A stretch of 64,000 nucleotides of DNA, from NCBI RefSeq assembly GCF_036417845.1, contig NC_089978.1:87476007-87540006 (forward strand), in the 5' to 3' direction. Positions 14,201-25,750 of the stretch are shown here, in pieces. The position numbers and the translations under genes were made by a program. This DNA comes from Apteryx mantelli. Its lineage: Eukaryota > Chordata > Aves > Apterygiformes > Apterygidae. The notes below the pieces were generated by a model. It was not told where the DNA came from, searched no databases, and worked only from the letters and a program-made list of their open reading frames with translations. Numbering within the stretch: the stretch's first letter is position 1; each line of letters opens with the position of its first letter.

Positions 14201-17200
14201 AAGAATATGAGAGTAGTTTTGAAGAGGCCACATATATATGTAAAGCAAAATTGCTGCAAGTGCCAAACACTTGCCACCAAACCTGTGAGTTTAGGATGTT
14301 ATAGGAGTTAAGTATTGAGTAGAATTAAATCCTGAGTACAGGCAAGGGCAACTGATGTGCCTTTCAGCAGACTTCTTTGCATCACCTTTACGCTCTGATA
14401 ACTCTTTCAATATTTTATTTTTTAAGGTGAGATCTTTGATGCGGCCACCAAAGTCAGTTACAGACATCAAGGACCGAATAAAGGAGAAAGTTCCCAGTAC
14501 CACACCGAAGAAATACGGTGCTCATCAGAATGTTTCAGGGAAAAGGAAAGACATATCTTCATCAGGGTCCAGCCCTAGAAGACAGAGCTCTTCCTATGCA
14601 ATTGCTGAAGAGTACCAGAGACTTGTGAAGGATAGCATGAGCTCAGGCCTCCTCTCTGCAACATCAGTTTCAGACCCAGATTGGCCTCCAGAGCCCACCC
14701 AGAAGGAATGGCAACAAGTAGGTGAAACTAAAGACAGGTTGATACAGATTACATATGAGTACATCAAATATCAATTGGTACAAATTATATATGAACACAC
14801 ACAAACTGGCAGGTGATCTGTTTAGAGTGTGTGTTTGAGTCTGAGTGGAACTGCTGTATCTCTTAATAAGAAACCCATCATTCTTGGTAGTATGCTAATC
14901 AGCCATTAATTATTTGGATGCTTTTTGTAGACCTGGCAATAAGGGTTTGTGATTTTTATGCCTTACAAGTATATATGATTTAAAATATGTTTTTCTTAGC
15001 TGTTAGGAGGAAGAAACTGCTCAGCCTGAGATGTGTTTGCATGCCCTCATGTGGTTGGATCTGTTGGTACATAGGTGGCTGTCAGTTTAAATAGGCCAGA
15101 CTTTACAACTGTCAGTGATAGCACCTTTTTTTTTGGCTGTGGTTTTGGCAGCTGAATGCTGATAATATCTTACAAAATCCAACTCCTGAGACATATAGGC
15201 TGATTGTTCAGAGTGGGAAGTTTTTGTCCTCTTCATGTTAGTTTCCTCTTGAATATTAAAGGCAATACCGAGCTCTTGCCTTGCTGTAATTTAATAAATT
15301 GTGACAATTCTGAAAGCTTAATTTGCACAGCAATTTAGAAGCTGAAAATTTTGTGTACAAGTTTATTTTTCTGAGCTTCTCTTCAGACAGCTGCTTTAAG
15401 GGATAGATGGTTGTGTTTTGCTTCTTGAGAAGCAAACCTCTTTCTGAAAATGCAATTTCCCAAGATACACATCTGACCTAGAAACTAATGTAGTGGACAC
15501 AAGCAAACCCCCAAATCTGACACTGCCCCAGGTAACTGAGTTTCCACTGAACCCTGCTTGCAAATGTGAAGTAGAGCATGTTACCTTAAACCTTTTCCAA
15601 TGAGGTTTAAACAAAACACATTTTTGCCTCATGTTTGCTGCTGACCAGAATTATTAGGTTAGCTGACATTAAACCATGGTAATTTATCCTTATGTTTGAA
15701 CCCTGCTGATGTGTGAAATCTAGTTTTGAAACATGAGCTCACCAAAGACAATAAAGCCAAAGACAAATTTTGTCATGTTTAGAGCAGCCATTCCCATAGT
15801 TATAAGGTGAACCCACTAACACACATAGTTATCACGTGCTGGGAAATAGGAAATGCCTCTTGCACAGACAAGCGCAGGCACCTTTTGAAGTAGCCCATGT
15901 ACTATTCCTGATACATGGAAACTTCAGCTGTAAAAGGAGATGCATTTCTGAAATTATGTTTTGCCTGAAAAAGTTAATGAAAAATTTAGATAATGTTTCT
16001 TAAGAAGTGTAAGTAAAACAAAAGTTTCAGGCCAGAAGAATGCACTGCTGAGGAAGCATGTATTAGAGGGATAAAACAGGAGATCTCCTTGTTGGCTCAG
16101 GTTTCTCCCAGCCCTTTGGGGCATTTGCTGTGGCCAGCATTTTACTCTCTGTCCTCACCTGCTTGAGTTTGCTATTCTACAGACCCTCGATATTCTCTGG
16201 AGTGATCCAAGAAGCCAAAGGGGCTGTGTACCAAACAAGTGTCGAGGAGGTGGCTGTTACTTCGGCCCTGACATCACTGCCAAGTTGTTTGAAAGGTACA
16301 ACCTGAAGATGCTTATCAGGTCTCATGAATGTAAGCAAGACGGTTATGAGGTCGGTCATGGTGGCAAGGTAAGGTGCTTGCATGCAAAGCGGGATTCTCA
16401 TGCGAGCTTCACACACACAGCCACAGATTGGCCTGCCAAATTAATTAGAAAAAAAGGAGTCACCTCTTTAAAATGGGTTTGGGGGGGAATTGTGCGCTAC
16501 ATGGATGTTAGAACAAATTATAGCATTCTGAAAACAAATGTCTTTATGACTTCAGAGAGCAGGGACACACTTATTACTCGGGTGAAAACAGATGAACATT
16601 AACAAAATCCCTGAGGATGGCATGTGTAAATGCAGCACCAGAGGTGCTCTATGGCTCTTGAAGTCTTTCATTTCACTTAATCGTTTCTTTTCTGGGCTTT
16701 GCTTTCTGACATGGTGTAGCAGGAGGCCACCAAGGATCCTGACAACCAGGTCTATCTTAGAGAGAGGTTTCCTTTGAACAGCATGTTATCACTCTGCTCT
16801 CTAAACTGAAGTCTTTCTGTGACAGTCCAGAAATGCAGGCCTGGAGCTCAGATTTGATAACTGCAAACAGTTTGGACAACTACACACTTGCTGTTGATTT
16901 CTGCTTTTCATATACACTTTGTATATACATTTTGTAACCTGCACATTTTTCTAAGATCAATTTAAAAAAAAAAATCAGTCCCCAAAAAAGTTGTTTTAGC
17001 TAATCCAGTTTCTTTTTTTCCTGTAATCAGGTTATCACTATTTTTTCTGCCTCTAACTATTATGAAGATGGGAGCAACCGGGGAGCATACATCAAACTGA
17101 ATCCTGATCTGAGTCCTCGTTTTATACAGTATCAAGTCAGTAAAAACACTTGCAGACAGAATCTGCAGGAGAGGTGAGGATGTATACTGTATGCAGGTGC

Positions 17201-20200
17201 GCTGAAGGAGTATGAACTCAGCATGCAAGTACCTGCTACAAATGTATAGCTTAACTGTAATTGAGTAGGCATCTATTTTTCTATTTTACAATCATCAATT
17301 TCAAAATTAGTACAGTAGATAAAATGTGTTCTAAGAGCTCTAACTTGGTTTCCTGAGAAATTCCCAGAGGTAATTAAAAGGGATAAGCAGTTAGAACAGC
17401 CAATTGCTGGGGACTCTTACAGAGCCTGTTTCGGTCTGTCAGGTGTGCTTCAAGGCTGCAGCATTAATCTGGAGAAATCCTGTTACGAATTGAGTCCAAA
17501 AAGTTTATCATTACAGCTTTGCCATGACTAGCACTGTGGTCAGATTTACTAAAGCAAAGCAGCTTAGAATTGCCTGCATAAACTTGATTATCTCCTAAAT
17601 CCAGATTATTCTTCTGAGGTTTAGGGCTCCCCCCCCCAGTGTTGTCTTTTAGGATGACTCTGAAGATGATAGTGTGTGTTAAAGGATATCAGAATTTGAT
17701 AATGAAAGAATAAATTGCTGGAGGACTGAAATCCTTTAATGATCCACTTTGTATATTTTCCTCCTAGGGTCAGCACAGTTGAATGGTCTGCCTTAAAAGC
17801 CTTACGAGAGAAGATATATGCACACAAGACTGAACTCATGGAGGCTTTTATAAACAAAGATCACACTGGTGCAGGTAATACACCCTCTCTGCCTGGTGTC
17901 ACCATGGGGAAAACAGCTTGCAGGCATGCATGCATGGGGGCAGAAGGGATAAATCCCATGCAGGATGGAGTCTGCCTGCCAGTGTCAGGCTGGAGGGAGG
18001 CCGAGCCTGACTGACCACATGTTCTCCCTACCCACGCAGGAGGATAGATGCTAGCAGGCAAATAAAGAAGCTTTGCGTTTGCTGCTGGGCAGGGAATTTG
18101 GAAAGGCAAATCTGGTTCCAAAAGCTCTGAAGCTGTTGCCTTCCCTTGGGAGCACCTTCAGAAAGATGTCAGTCAGGGAACTGGGGGCTCAGGTGAAGGG
18201 GGCCTGGCATCCTTCTGAGTCTGGGAAATATTCGAATAAATTTGGCTGTGACACATGCTTACCCATCATTTGAGGAAAAGTCAGTGATAAATTGATACAT
18301 GAACCTTTTAGGTAGGAGCAAAGAGTTGACTTCTAGCATAAACATGACTTTTCCTCATGATGGCTTCTCACGTGACTGGGTTATCATCTGTGCCCCTAAA
18401 ATGGCACTCAATTAGTTCATGGTATTTTTTATTTGGCAGCTAAACAATGATTAATATATTTTTGTCTTGTTGGATTTTCAGCCAAACCTGTCTCTATAGT
18501 TGCAGCACAATGCAGTACTCTTTATAGATAGCATTTGTTTTTTAAAATATATTAAAGCATGTCTGGACATAGTTACAGAATCACAGAATTGTTGTAAGGG
18601 ACCTCTGGAGATCATCTAGTCCAACCCTACCACTCATTGTTAAGTTTTTTTGTGTTTTTTCCCCCTCTGATTTATGTTTTGCAACTGTTCTTAAAAACAG
18701 CTGAAGAAAGGCTGCTGACTGATTTGTGCTGTGTCATGTATCACTTATAACCATGAACCGCCCCCTTCTGGCAGGCAAACTTTCTGTCAATGACTGGGTA
18801 GAAGTGATGGAATCTGTCCTACATTTGGAGCTGCCCTGGAGGACGCTGCGGTCTCGGTTAGCACAGATCAGCCCAGATGGATGCATCGAATACATGACAT
18901 GTTTTCATAATTTGAAAATAGGAAAACCTGTAGAGGAGGTAAGGAGGAAAACACCTCCTTGAAAATCTTGGAGGAACAGCTTCTAGTGCAGCTTGAAAGC
19001 ACAAGACAGGGTAGTTTGACCAATCAGGTAGACACCCACATCTGAACTAGTTGCCTACCTTCCTTTTATAGGCAGTCAAGGGAAATGAACACATCCCCTG
19101 CTAAGGTAGATGCTTAAAATAGGCTGGATGAATCACATGCTAGATTTGCTTCTTACTTTCTGTTAATTCTAAAGGGAGTCTAGACATGGTAGCTGAGGAG
19201 ATGCGACAGATCCTACCCAGAGCACTCATCCCCTCACTCTTTGAGATGAGCTTTTCAAAGGTGTTCAGAGCTGACTCGGGCACCTATAAGAGCGGTAGCG
19301 GAGGTCTCTTCTAAAGAGCCCAGTTTTTACAGAGTGACTACATAGAGGGTTGGTACTTAGCTGCCTCCATCTTTTTTGTAAAGAACAAGCAGGATTGGAT
19401 CGCATATGTACAGTGAAAGCTTTCTGCAAGTGTACGACATACAGCATCTTCCCTAGCTTATCTGCATTTCCGTAACTAATCACTGAAGGTAGGAGGTGTA
19501 AAGGACTCCTTATCCCCCCCCCCCCCCCCCAGCAATCTGAAAGTGACAGGTTGCAGCCAATTATTTGTTCAGGGCAAGACACAAAGGATGATTCCTGGGA
19601 ACTCAACCATAAGGATTTTTCTAACATCTGACAGCTTAAACTTTTGGGGAATAGATGTATTCTGTTTGTTAAAGTAACTCAGCCCAAGGTCTGACTGGTT
19701 TCCTATATGATTTCTAAAGCAGGCTCAGCCAGCTTTGGTGGAAACGGTGTGCAGATTCAGAAAGGATTTGGAGATGATCTTTAACTTCATTGATAAAGAT
19801 CATTCAGGTACGTCCAGGTTCCTTTGCAGCTGATACTAGTTATCTGTCCCCACTGTGTTTCCTCCTTAAGGTTTCTAAAGATAGAGGAACAAGAGATGAT
19901 GTCATTTTTCTAGTTTAGTGAAGGCTAATTTAAGCACTCAAGCTGTACCCATATAAGGGGCACTGCACAGAGCCTAACTCAAGAAAAAAGTTTTCACAGA
20001 ACCTGTCTCCAATACTGCCTCCCTTCCCCTCTCACTTGAGATATTCACTGCCTTCTTAATTCTAATATGGAAAGCACCAAATCATTGCTTGAAGTAAAAA
20101 TGTACCTCAGTCATGGAATCGCAAAACATGTTCAAGCCATGAGAGGCAAGTAATTTTCTTGCAGTGAGGGAATGTGCATGCGTGTATGTAGGAAGGGGAG

Positions 20201-20434
20201 AGAGCATTGGAAAAAGCAATCTGCCGTGTGTCCCCTCTAGGCCTGATTTCTCTTGAGGAATTCCACCAGACATGGAGACTCTTCTGTGTTCACACGGGAA
20301 TGGAAATGGACAATGAAGCCATTGACAAGTTAGCCAACAGCATAGACTACAACAAAGATGGCAACATTGACTTCAATGAATTTTTAGAGGCCTTTCATGT
20401 GGTTCAAAGACTAGATAAAAAGGCAAACGAATGA
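2105..20434 (+). CDS. PPEF1: PPEF1, Ser/Thr protein phosphatase with EF-hands (13 exons, N-terminus missing)
   Basis: Metal-dependent PPP-family Ser/Thr phosphatase with C-terminal Ca2+-binding EF-hands. Exons: 2105-2277, 4039-4153, 6258-6304, 9929-10095, 11668-11704, 12167-12316, 14427-14717, 16183-16368, 17031-17173, 17768-17874, 18775-18938, 19723-19807, 20241-20434. The phases join without a break (561 residues from the second exon, about 57 from the first), and every intron is GT-AG. PPP motifs occur in order: [41 protein letters not shown]. Two canonical EF-hand loops lie at the end, after a degenerate one. In mammals the gene is expressed in sensory neurons. PPEF2 is the close paralogue; the neighbouring PHKA2 in tail-to-tail orientation decides for PPEF1. 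The IQ/calmodulin-binding N-terminus is not in view. Confidence 0.95.
4039..4153 (+). CDS. PPEF1: PPEF1 exon, linker helix and start of GDLHG
   Basis: Encodes [18 protein letters not shown] and then KEITVCG, running into the first metal-binding motif. Acceptor tctcacag, donor tgtg|gtaagg. The last base is the first base of the Gly codon of GDLHG, completed by the next exon. Confidence 0.95.
6258..6304 (+). CDS. PPEF1: PPEF1 exon, GDLHG metal-binding motif
   Basis: A 47-base exon completing [16 protein letters not shown], the PPP-family GDxHG motif whose Asp and His bind the catalytic metals. Acceptor cctgtag, donor tacaag|gtaagt. It ends in phase 0. Confidence 0.95.
9929..10095 (+). CDS. PPEF1: PPEF1 exon, GDFVDRG and GNHED motifs
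   Basis: Encodes [20 protein letters not shown] and, further on, [14 protein letters not shown]. It holds the second and third PPP signature motifs: the metal-bridging Asp, the Arg contacting phosphate, and the Asn and His of GNHE. Acceptor ttctgcag, donor gtgag|gtagat. The Arg codon is split with the next exon. Confidence 0.96.
10905..10960 (+). repeat. Possible tRNA-derived (MIR-like) SINE relic
   Basis: Contains 'ccaggttcaaatcctg', which matches the Pol III B-box (GGTTCAAATCC) and folds as a 4-bp T-arm with a 7-base loop. The upstream 'agcacaggcataagcctggg' resembles the MIR body. No complete tRNA fold is visible. It lies in a PPEF1 intron. Confidence 0.3.
11668..11704 (+). CDS. PPEF1: PPEF1 exon, [12 protein letters not shown]
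   Basis: A 37-base microexon. The first base completes the Arg codon, then [12 protein letters not shown] follows, as in the family. Acceptor attttcag, donor tataag|gtaaga, ending in phase 0. Both neighbouring exons need it to keep the frame. Confidence 0.94.
12167..12316 (+). CDS. PPEF1: PPEF1 exon, [13 protein letters not shown]
   Basis: Fifty codons, in phase at both ends. Encodes [20 protein letters not shown], then a segment with LILHGGIS, which holds the metal-binding His of the PPP HGG motif, and ends ERNK. Acceptor ttttacag, donor aacaag|gtaaga. Confidence 0.95.
14427..14717 (+). CDS. PPEF1: PPEF1 exon, long Ser-rich insert in the catalytic domain
   Basis: Ninety-seven codons between HGG and WSDP, the place where PPEF proteins carry a variable insert. 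It starts [20 protein letters not shown], has a Ser-rich stretch ([16 protein letters not shown]), and ends PTQKEWQQ, where the conserved fold resumes. It is roughly twice as long as the human PPEF1 insert as I recall it and nearer the PPEF2 type. Acceptor tttttaag is T-rich; donor caacaa|gtaggt. The frame is open throughout and the phase is 0 at both ends. Confidence 0.9.
16183..16368 (+). CDS. PPEF1: PPEF1 exon, [14 protein letters not shown] and IRSHE
   Basis: Sixty-two codons: [20 protein letters not shown], then [12 protein letters not shown] and [11 protein letters not shown]. It carries the RGxG loop and the metal-binding His of RSHE, both catalytic in the family. Acceptor attctacag, donor ggcaag|gtaagg. 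Phase 0 at both ends. Confidence 0.96.
17031..17173 (+). CDS. PPEF1: PPEF1 exon, end of the phosphatase domain ([15 protein letters not shown])
   Basis: Encodes [20 protein letters not shown], with the last PPP motif (SAxNY), and then the beta strand [10 protein letters not shown] that closes the catalytic domain. Acceptor gtaatcag, donor ggagag|gtgagg. The Arg codon is split with the next exon. Confidence 0.95.
17768..17874 (+). CDS. PPEF1: PPEF1 exon, linker to the EF-hand region and start of degenerate EF-hand
   Basis: Encodes [20 protein letters not shown] and [13 protein letters not shown]. The last residues begin a loop spaced like an EF-hand but missing the acidic residues at positions 3, 5 and 12 that bind Ca2+, so it is probably non-binding, as in other PPEF proteins. 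Acceptor cctcctag, donor gtgcag|gtaata; a Gly codon is split. Confidence 0.93.
18574..18636 (-). mobile_element. CR1 3'-end fragment
   Basis: About 60 bases reading 'acagaatcacagaatt' and then 'ggagatcatctagtccaacc', the antisense of the CR1 LINE 3' terminus. Only the tail remains, a typical 5'-truncated avian CR1. It lies in the PPEF1 intron before exon 18775-18938. Confidence 0.85.
18775..18938 (+). CDS. PPEF1: PPEF1 exon, KLSVNDW to KPVEE
   Basis: Encodes [20 protein letters not shown], then PWRTLRSRL and ends KIGKPVEE. It completes the degenerate first EF-hand and the helical linker to the functional pair. Acceptor tctggcag, donor gaggag|gtaagg, phase 0 end. Confidence 0.94.
19514..19530. 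repeat. C17 homopolymer
   Basis: Seventeen consecutive C on the plus strand, inside the PPEF1 intron about 190 bases before exon 19723-19807. The length is likely variable between individuals and error-prone in sequencing. Confidence 0.95.
19723..19807 (+). CDS. PPEF1: PPEF1 exon, start of second EF-hand (FIDKDHSG)
   Basis: Encodes [20 protein letters not shown] and NFIDKDHSG, the first half of a canonical EF-hand loop. Two acceptors three bases apart (aagcag, 19717-19722) are possible. The downstream one gives the family-like [13 protein letters not shown] junction and is chosen; the upstream one adds one Gln. Donor attcag|gtacgt. Confidence 0.92.
20241..20434 (+). CDS. PPEF1: PPEF1 last exon, two EF-hands and stop
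   Basis: Finishes the loop DKDHSGLISLEE (ligands D1, D3, S5, E12) and contains a full second loop [12 protein letters not shown] (D1, N3, D5, E12). Both look able to bind Ca2+. The protein ends [13 protein letters not shown] and the TGA is at 20432-20434. Acceptor ccctctag. Confidence 0.96.
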
Positions 20435-21264
20435 AGCAGAACTTCTTGTGAGTTCCTGGTGGAAGCTCAACTCACCTTTCTGCCACTAGTCATGGGTTGC
20501 TTGGGAAACCAGTTTCCAGACTGGCAAACAAGGAACAGGCTGCTTCATTTGGTAAGCTTGATAAATACATGGGCTAGAACAAACAAAAGCATCGTGCTCA
20601 CTGTGTAAGCCTTTATTTAGTCCCTTCTGTATGATATATACCTGCTAATGATGAGACAGACGAGATGAAAAAATATTACTTGCAGTATTACAGCATCACT
20701 GCCACATCAGTGTGTTACAATTTAGCCTCACCCTTGGTGGTGTCTCACCCAACGATCCACTTTGTGAACACTGCCAACACAGGACCTATAACCTAGTGGG
20801 AGAGAAACCTTGGTATGTTTTTCTCAGCAGCACTTAGAAACGGTTGAGGAACAGTACTGATTACCACAAGGAACATATCAGATTCTCCTTGACTAATAAC
20901 ATGGAACTGTAACAGGAACAGAAGAGGCCTTCTGTGGTCTATCCAATACAGGAGGGGAAAAACAGGGAAGAAGAACAGCTAGTTAAAATATATAGTTCTG
21001 CATTTAACCGTTCTCTTTGCATGATGCAGTGACATTAAACATTCCAGGTCACTACCCATCCTTACTGAAGTTTACACACACAAATCTAAAGGATGCTATT
21101 TTAAAAATGTTTACAGATTTCCTCTTGCCACTGGTTACTCTTGCCTACATTTGTGGGGGCTTTGGCTAGGAAGTCATAACTCACCGTCTTAATGAAGGCT
21201 AAATCCATAGCATGTTATCATAACATGACAGATAACAAAATAAAGCTTTAGCTTTCACAATAAA
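20435..21264 (+). other. PPEF1: PPEF1 3' UTR (end inferred)
   Basis: Non-coding sequence after the TGA with no long open frame. Its end is inferred from two AATAAA hexamers at 21239-21264. A weaker ATTAAA lies at 21034-21039. No transcript data are available to me. Confidence 0.55.
21239..21264 (+). promoter_or_regulatory. Candidate PPEF1 polyadenylation signals (two AATAAA)
   Basis: AATAAA at 21239-21244 and again at 21259-21264, about 800 bases after the stop codon. They are the only canonical hexamers I saw in that interval on the plus strand. Use of either one is inferred. Confidence 0.5.
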
Positions 21265-24200
21265 AAAAAGTAGTGTCTTTTTGCCTGTATTTTGGTATCC
21301 TACACATATTACAGTAAAACACTGCTTTTTTCCTGAACATGAACTGGGTTTCCTCAAAATGAAGAGATGAGTAAGAACACAAAAGCAAACAGATTTTGAT
21401 ACTATTGAACCTAAAGATTCTTGCATAAAAAGTTAAGCATAAATTCTTTGATTTTTTATCAAGTACAGTAAACTGGTAAAATACCAAACCGAGTTTCTGG
21501 ACCACGCTAAGATGGAAGATTGCAACCACCCTCCCCCAGCCCCAATTGCCACAGGCCAATATTCCCATTCCTGTAAGTGCCACCCCTACCTGCTCTTCAG
21601 TGTATGGGGGAGAGCAGGGAGATCCAGACCCTCTCTTGCATACTGCACTCTGGAACCAACACACTGCTTCAACTGAGGTGCAGCCAAATTCCATCTTAGT
21701 AAATACAATCATAGTAAATACAAGGTGCTTTTGGGTGGGGTATAGTTCCAGCCTAGCCAGTCTCTAAAATTTAATGAAAGATGAACAGACTTAAGTAGCT
21801 AGTTTTTATTTAAGAATAACAGTTTCAAAAGTACAAAAAAAAGCACGCTTCCCACTTTATTGCCACAGACTGTAATAGCAGCCCATGCTGAAGGTGCTGC
21901 TCTCTTTCTTTTTTTTTTTAATCAATTACATACAAAATGCTTTTCCAGAAGTATTCTGCAACTTTACAGATGAATGAACAAACACGCATGCACTTATTTC
22001 TACTGGAAAGAAAGATAAGAATTCTTTAAGAGTACAAACATACAGCTTATAGTAAAATTTTAGCAGCATTGTTAATATTAAATGTGTATTTATAGCATGC
22101 ATTTATTCTGATCTATGTACTGTGAGGACTGTTCCCACTTTATTCCAGTGGAGCAACCAAAAGAAAGCTGTACCCCACAGTGCTTGGTGAGATCTCACTT
22201 CCCTGACCCTCCGAGATCGGTTTCCACCAGTTTCCTTACTGGGGACACCAAGCAACAAGGTGGAAGGGGACAGTGCAACTCTGAGCCCTTTCTCACAGGC
22301 CTCCCATTCCCTGCAAAAGTGAGAGGGCAAAACTAGGGTGTGCAACAAGACGTGGGAGCTCAGAAACATCCTCGACACCATCGCCTTAGATGTCCCCTTC
22401 TAGTAATGTGCTCCTGAAGCTTCTGTAAAATTAACTTGAAGGATGCTGACCTTGAGAGATCACTTCATGAGTAGAGATGCTAAAGGTAAGGTTGTAGTCC
22501 AGTGCTTTGCTTAGCATACATTGAAGAGGCTTGCAGGAATATAGTAGTGAGCTATGAGAGGATCTGAGTCATCTAGACACAAAAAAAAGCCTCCCCTGTC
22601 AGCCATTATAGGCACACAAGAGCCTATAATGGGGAAGGGGAAAGTAGATATGTGTAACATGTAATGCCAGCAATAAAAGTCACCTAAAACTAAAACTGGG
22701 TTTGGGAGAGAGCCCACTATGTGTACTTAAATCCAAACTCTCCTTCCTGTTGAAGCTCTTCTTCTGTAACCCTCCAAAAATTATTTTTTTACCCTGCTAT
22801 TTTATTCAGTGGCCACTTAGTTTAACAGAAAGGCATGGTCCTTTGAGCAGGGACCGAATGAGTCTGCAGCTGAACACGCCAGCTCCTGTCCTAGAGGTAT
22901 AGCCAGTCTTTACATGCACACGTGCACACCCTGTCCTGGTGACATCTCTTTTCTTTCCCCTCTCCCCCTTCCTGGGCAACACTGCTCCTAATTTTAGTCC
23001 GAACTAGGAAGTTGCTGGCATTGTTGCTGGATTACACCCAGCCTCCTGCTTCATTCAAGCCTCTGGCTGCTATGAGAGGAGTTGTGCAGTGCGACAGGGC
23101 CCCAGACCCGCACTGAGTGGCTCAGGCATTTCGCTACCTCCCCTGGAAAGCAAGGGCCCCTTCCTGGGGCTGCCAGGAACAGCACAGCTCACTTTGCCCT
23201 CCCAGGAACAAGCAGGGCCCTTCCCCTGAGCAGGGAGACCACACTCAGCCTGACAAAGCCAGGCAGACTTTGCACCTGAACTATTAAGGTTTCCCGTCTA
23301 TTTGTACGAATGGCAGCAGGGGGGATTAACAGCGCTTTTGACCTGGGTCATACCAGGTGGACAAACTCGGCATCCTCAGTGCAGCTGCAGGCTGAGGAAC
23401 AATCAAGAAGCAGTGAACAGGGAGGACCTGGCCGAAGGAGCTGGGCTTAGCCCAGCAGATGGTATTTGCCTGCTGCTTGTCACATTTTATTATTCTGCTG
23501 AGCACCCCGAACGGCCCCATTTCCATCCCCACAGCTGCAAACTGTGCTCACCACAGCTGCGCCTGTCAGGCTGGAAAGACCAGGTGTCAGGTGGGTCTAT
23601 TTTAATTCCACTAACACCCTTATTTCCGAGAGGCTTGATGCATCTGTTTACGCTTGTCTTGCTTCTTTCTGTAAATGAGTTTCCAGGGACTTGGCGTTGG
23701 GCCCTGTCATCCACTTGTCACTCCCCTGGGAAGCCTGACAGCCAAATGAAGTCACTGCCAATTAGCTTGCCCTGCACGAACTGCAAAGTTGTCATTTGCC
23801 TTAACTGGGGCCGCGCTCACCAGCCTCAGTGCTAGCTGGGTTTTCTAACTGCCTAATAAACACAAGTGGATCCTCAATGTGGGGGCTCTATATAAACCCT
23901 TAATTGCTTAATTAGGTCTGCACTGAGTGTGATGCTTTGGTTACACAGTCTTCCTGTCTGAGTGGTAACTCGGCAGAAAGCAGCAACAGTGCCTGACTTG
24001 GAAGTAAAACGAGTCTGCCTTCCACTTGTGTTGTTTCAGAATCCCATTCTTCACCATCACCTTGTGCCTTTCTATCTAAACTCTTCAAATCACCACATAG
24101 GTATTTTTCAAGTGCCTGCATTTGAAGATCTGAAAGTGACAAAGAGATATTAAAACCACTGCTTCTGAACAATATATGATAATCTAGGTCATAGTATGAC

Positions 24201-25709
24201 TTTTAAATTAAAGAGGCTCAGTGCTACCCCCATTAAAAAACTACAGTTAAGGGTGTGTGTGTGTGCATATATATGTTTTGCTGTAGGCTCCAAACCACTG
24301 TTTTAGACTTGAGTGCAGCTGCATGTAAAACCAACTATTTTTGCATTCTTGTTTCTAAAAAAATTCTGTTTTAGTTGTTCGTGCTGTAGGATAAAAATTT
24401 TTAAAAAAGTCTGAGGGAAAATCATTTTGCATCTCTCACAAGCTAGGATTCAACAAGAAAAGCAAAAATACCTGCAATTCCTGACACTTCACATAATACT
24501 GAATAGAACAAGAAACTGTCACACAGGCTTTGGTGTGCTTGTGCTTTGCACTGTAAGGCTTCTCTGTTTATGCTATACAAAGGATTTTATTTTCATTTAC
24601 TGGTAAACAATCTAAATGATCTCTCAGATTACATATATATAAACACCCCAAGAAGCATAATGAAAGCAAAACCATACAAAATAGGCACAACACCAGTAAA
24701 ATGACTTCCACATCCAAGTGTACTAATCATATATGAACCATATCTTTATACTAACATCTCAATAGGTCCACAGTTTTCGTGGTGGTTAACACAGTACTTG
24801 TCTCTCTGAGAACATAAATACATCCAGCGAGATGCATGTTGCTAGTTTCTTGGACCAACAAACACTCATATTCTCTGGGAATCTAAATTGTCCCCTAAAA
24901 CCTCCCACACCTATAGCTCTGCCCTTGCTCCCTCAGGCAAATGTCTAGATGTTGCGACAGCAGCGCCGACTCTGTAAAGAGATGGCAAGAGGGGTGGGAC
25001 TGACACCTGAAGCTCAGGTTCCCTGGGACCATGGCTGCTGGCCACTGGCAAGTGAGACATGGATTTATTTCCCTGCTTTCATCAAAGTATTTCAGATATC
25101 AGAATAAACACTGAAACTGGAATCAATGAACTAATTTTCAAAAGCACCACCTACTACTGTTGAAAAGAAAACAGAACCGCCCAATGTTTTAAAATCCTGT
25201 AAAAAATAGCAGTTAGGTCTTGCAAGAGTAGAGGACGGTCTCACAGAAATATGCCTATAAGGCTTAACAGCACAGGTTCTGCTTACCTTTTTAGGCCTTC
25301 CCTGCTCTTTTCCCTCTACGTGGCAAGCCAGACCCATTCCGATCCTTCCTGGGCACAGAGCAGCTGTGCCAACACCCCTAACGTTGCTGAAGGAGCCCAT
25401 GGCCTCGACAGGGATGAAACAAACTACAGTCACTTTCCAAGGCAAAATGTCTGTAAGTTGTCGGCCAGATCAGTTCTGTGCGGTGGCAAAAACAGCAGTG
25501 CCAGTAAAGGGAAGAGGTGGAAAACCACAGCTGGTGCTTGGGGAAAAGCAGGCTTTTCCCTTCCAGAGGCAGCCTACCTTTACTTCCAGTTTAAATGGCC
25601 ACGGAGCCATTTCCCTGCAGGACATTCCCCTCTTCTTAAAGTAGCTCAAAGGAGCAGCAGAGACTAATTTTCAGTGGACAGACTCAAGGCCCCTTGTGCA
25701 TGGGCACTC

Positions 25710-25750
<41 letters not shown>

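Noticed and set aside
14718..14816. Extension of the PPEF1 open frame past the donor at 14717 (retained-intron C-terminus)
   Set aside because: The frame merely runs on to a stop at 14814-14816. The conserved protein continues in exon 16183-16368 and the donor caacaa|gtaggt is good.
23302..23835. The longest open frame in the intergenic region (177 codons, plus strand)
   Set aside because: It has no recognisable domain, no signal peptide, no family resemblance and low-complexity-like composition. It lies in a GC-richer patch where stops are rarer. A ribosome-profiling or cross-species reading-frame test would be needed to revive it.
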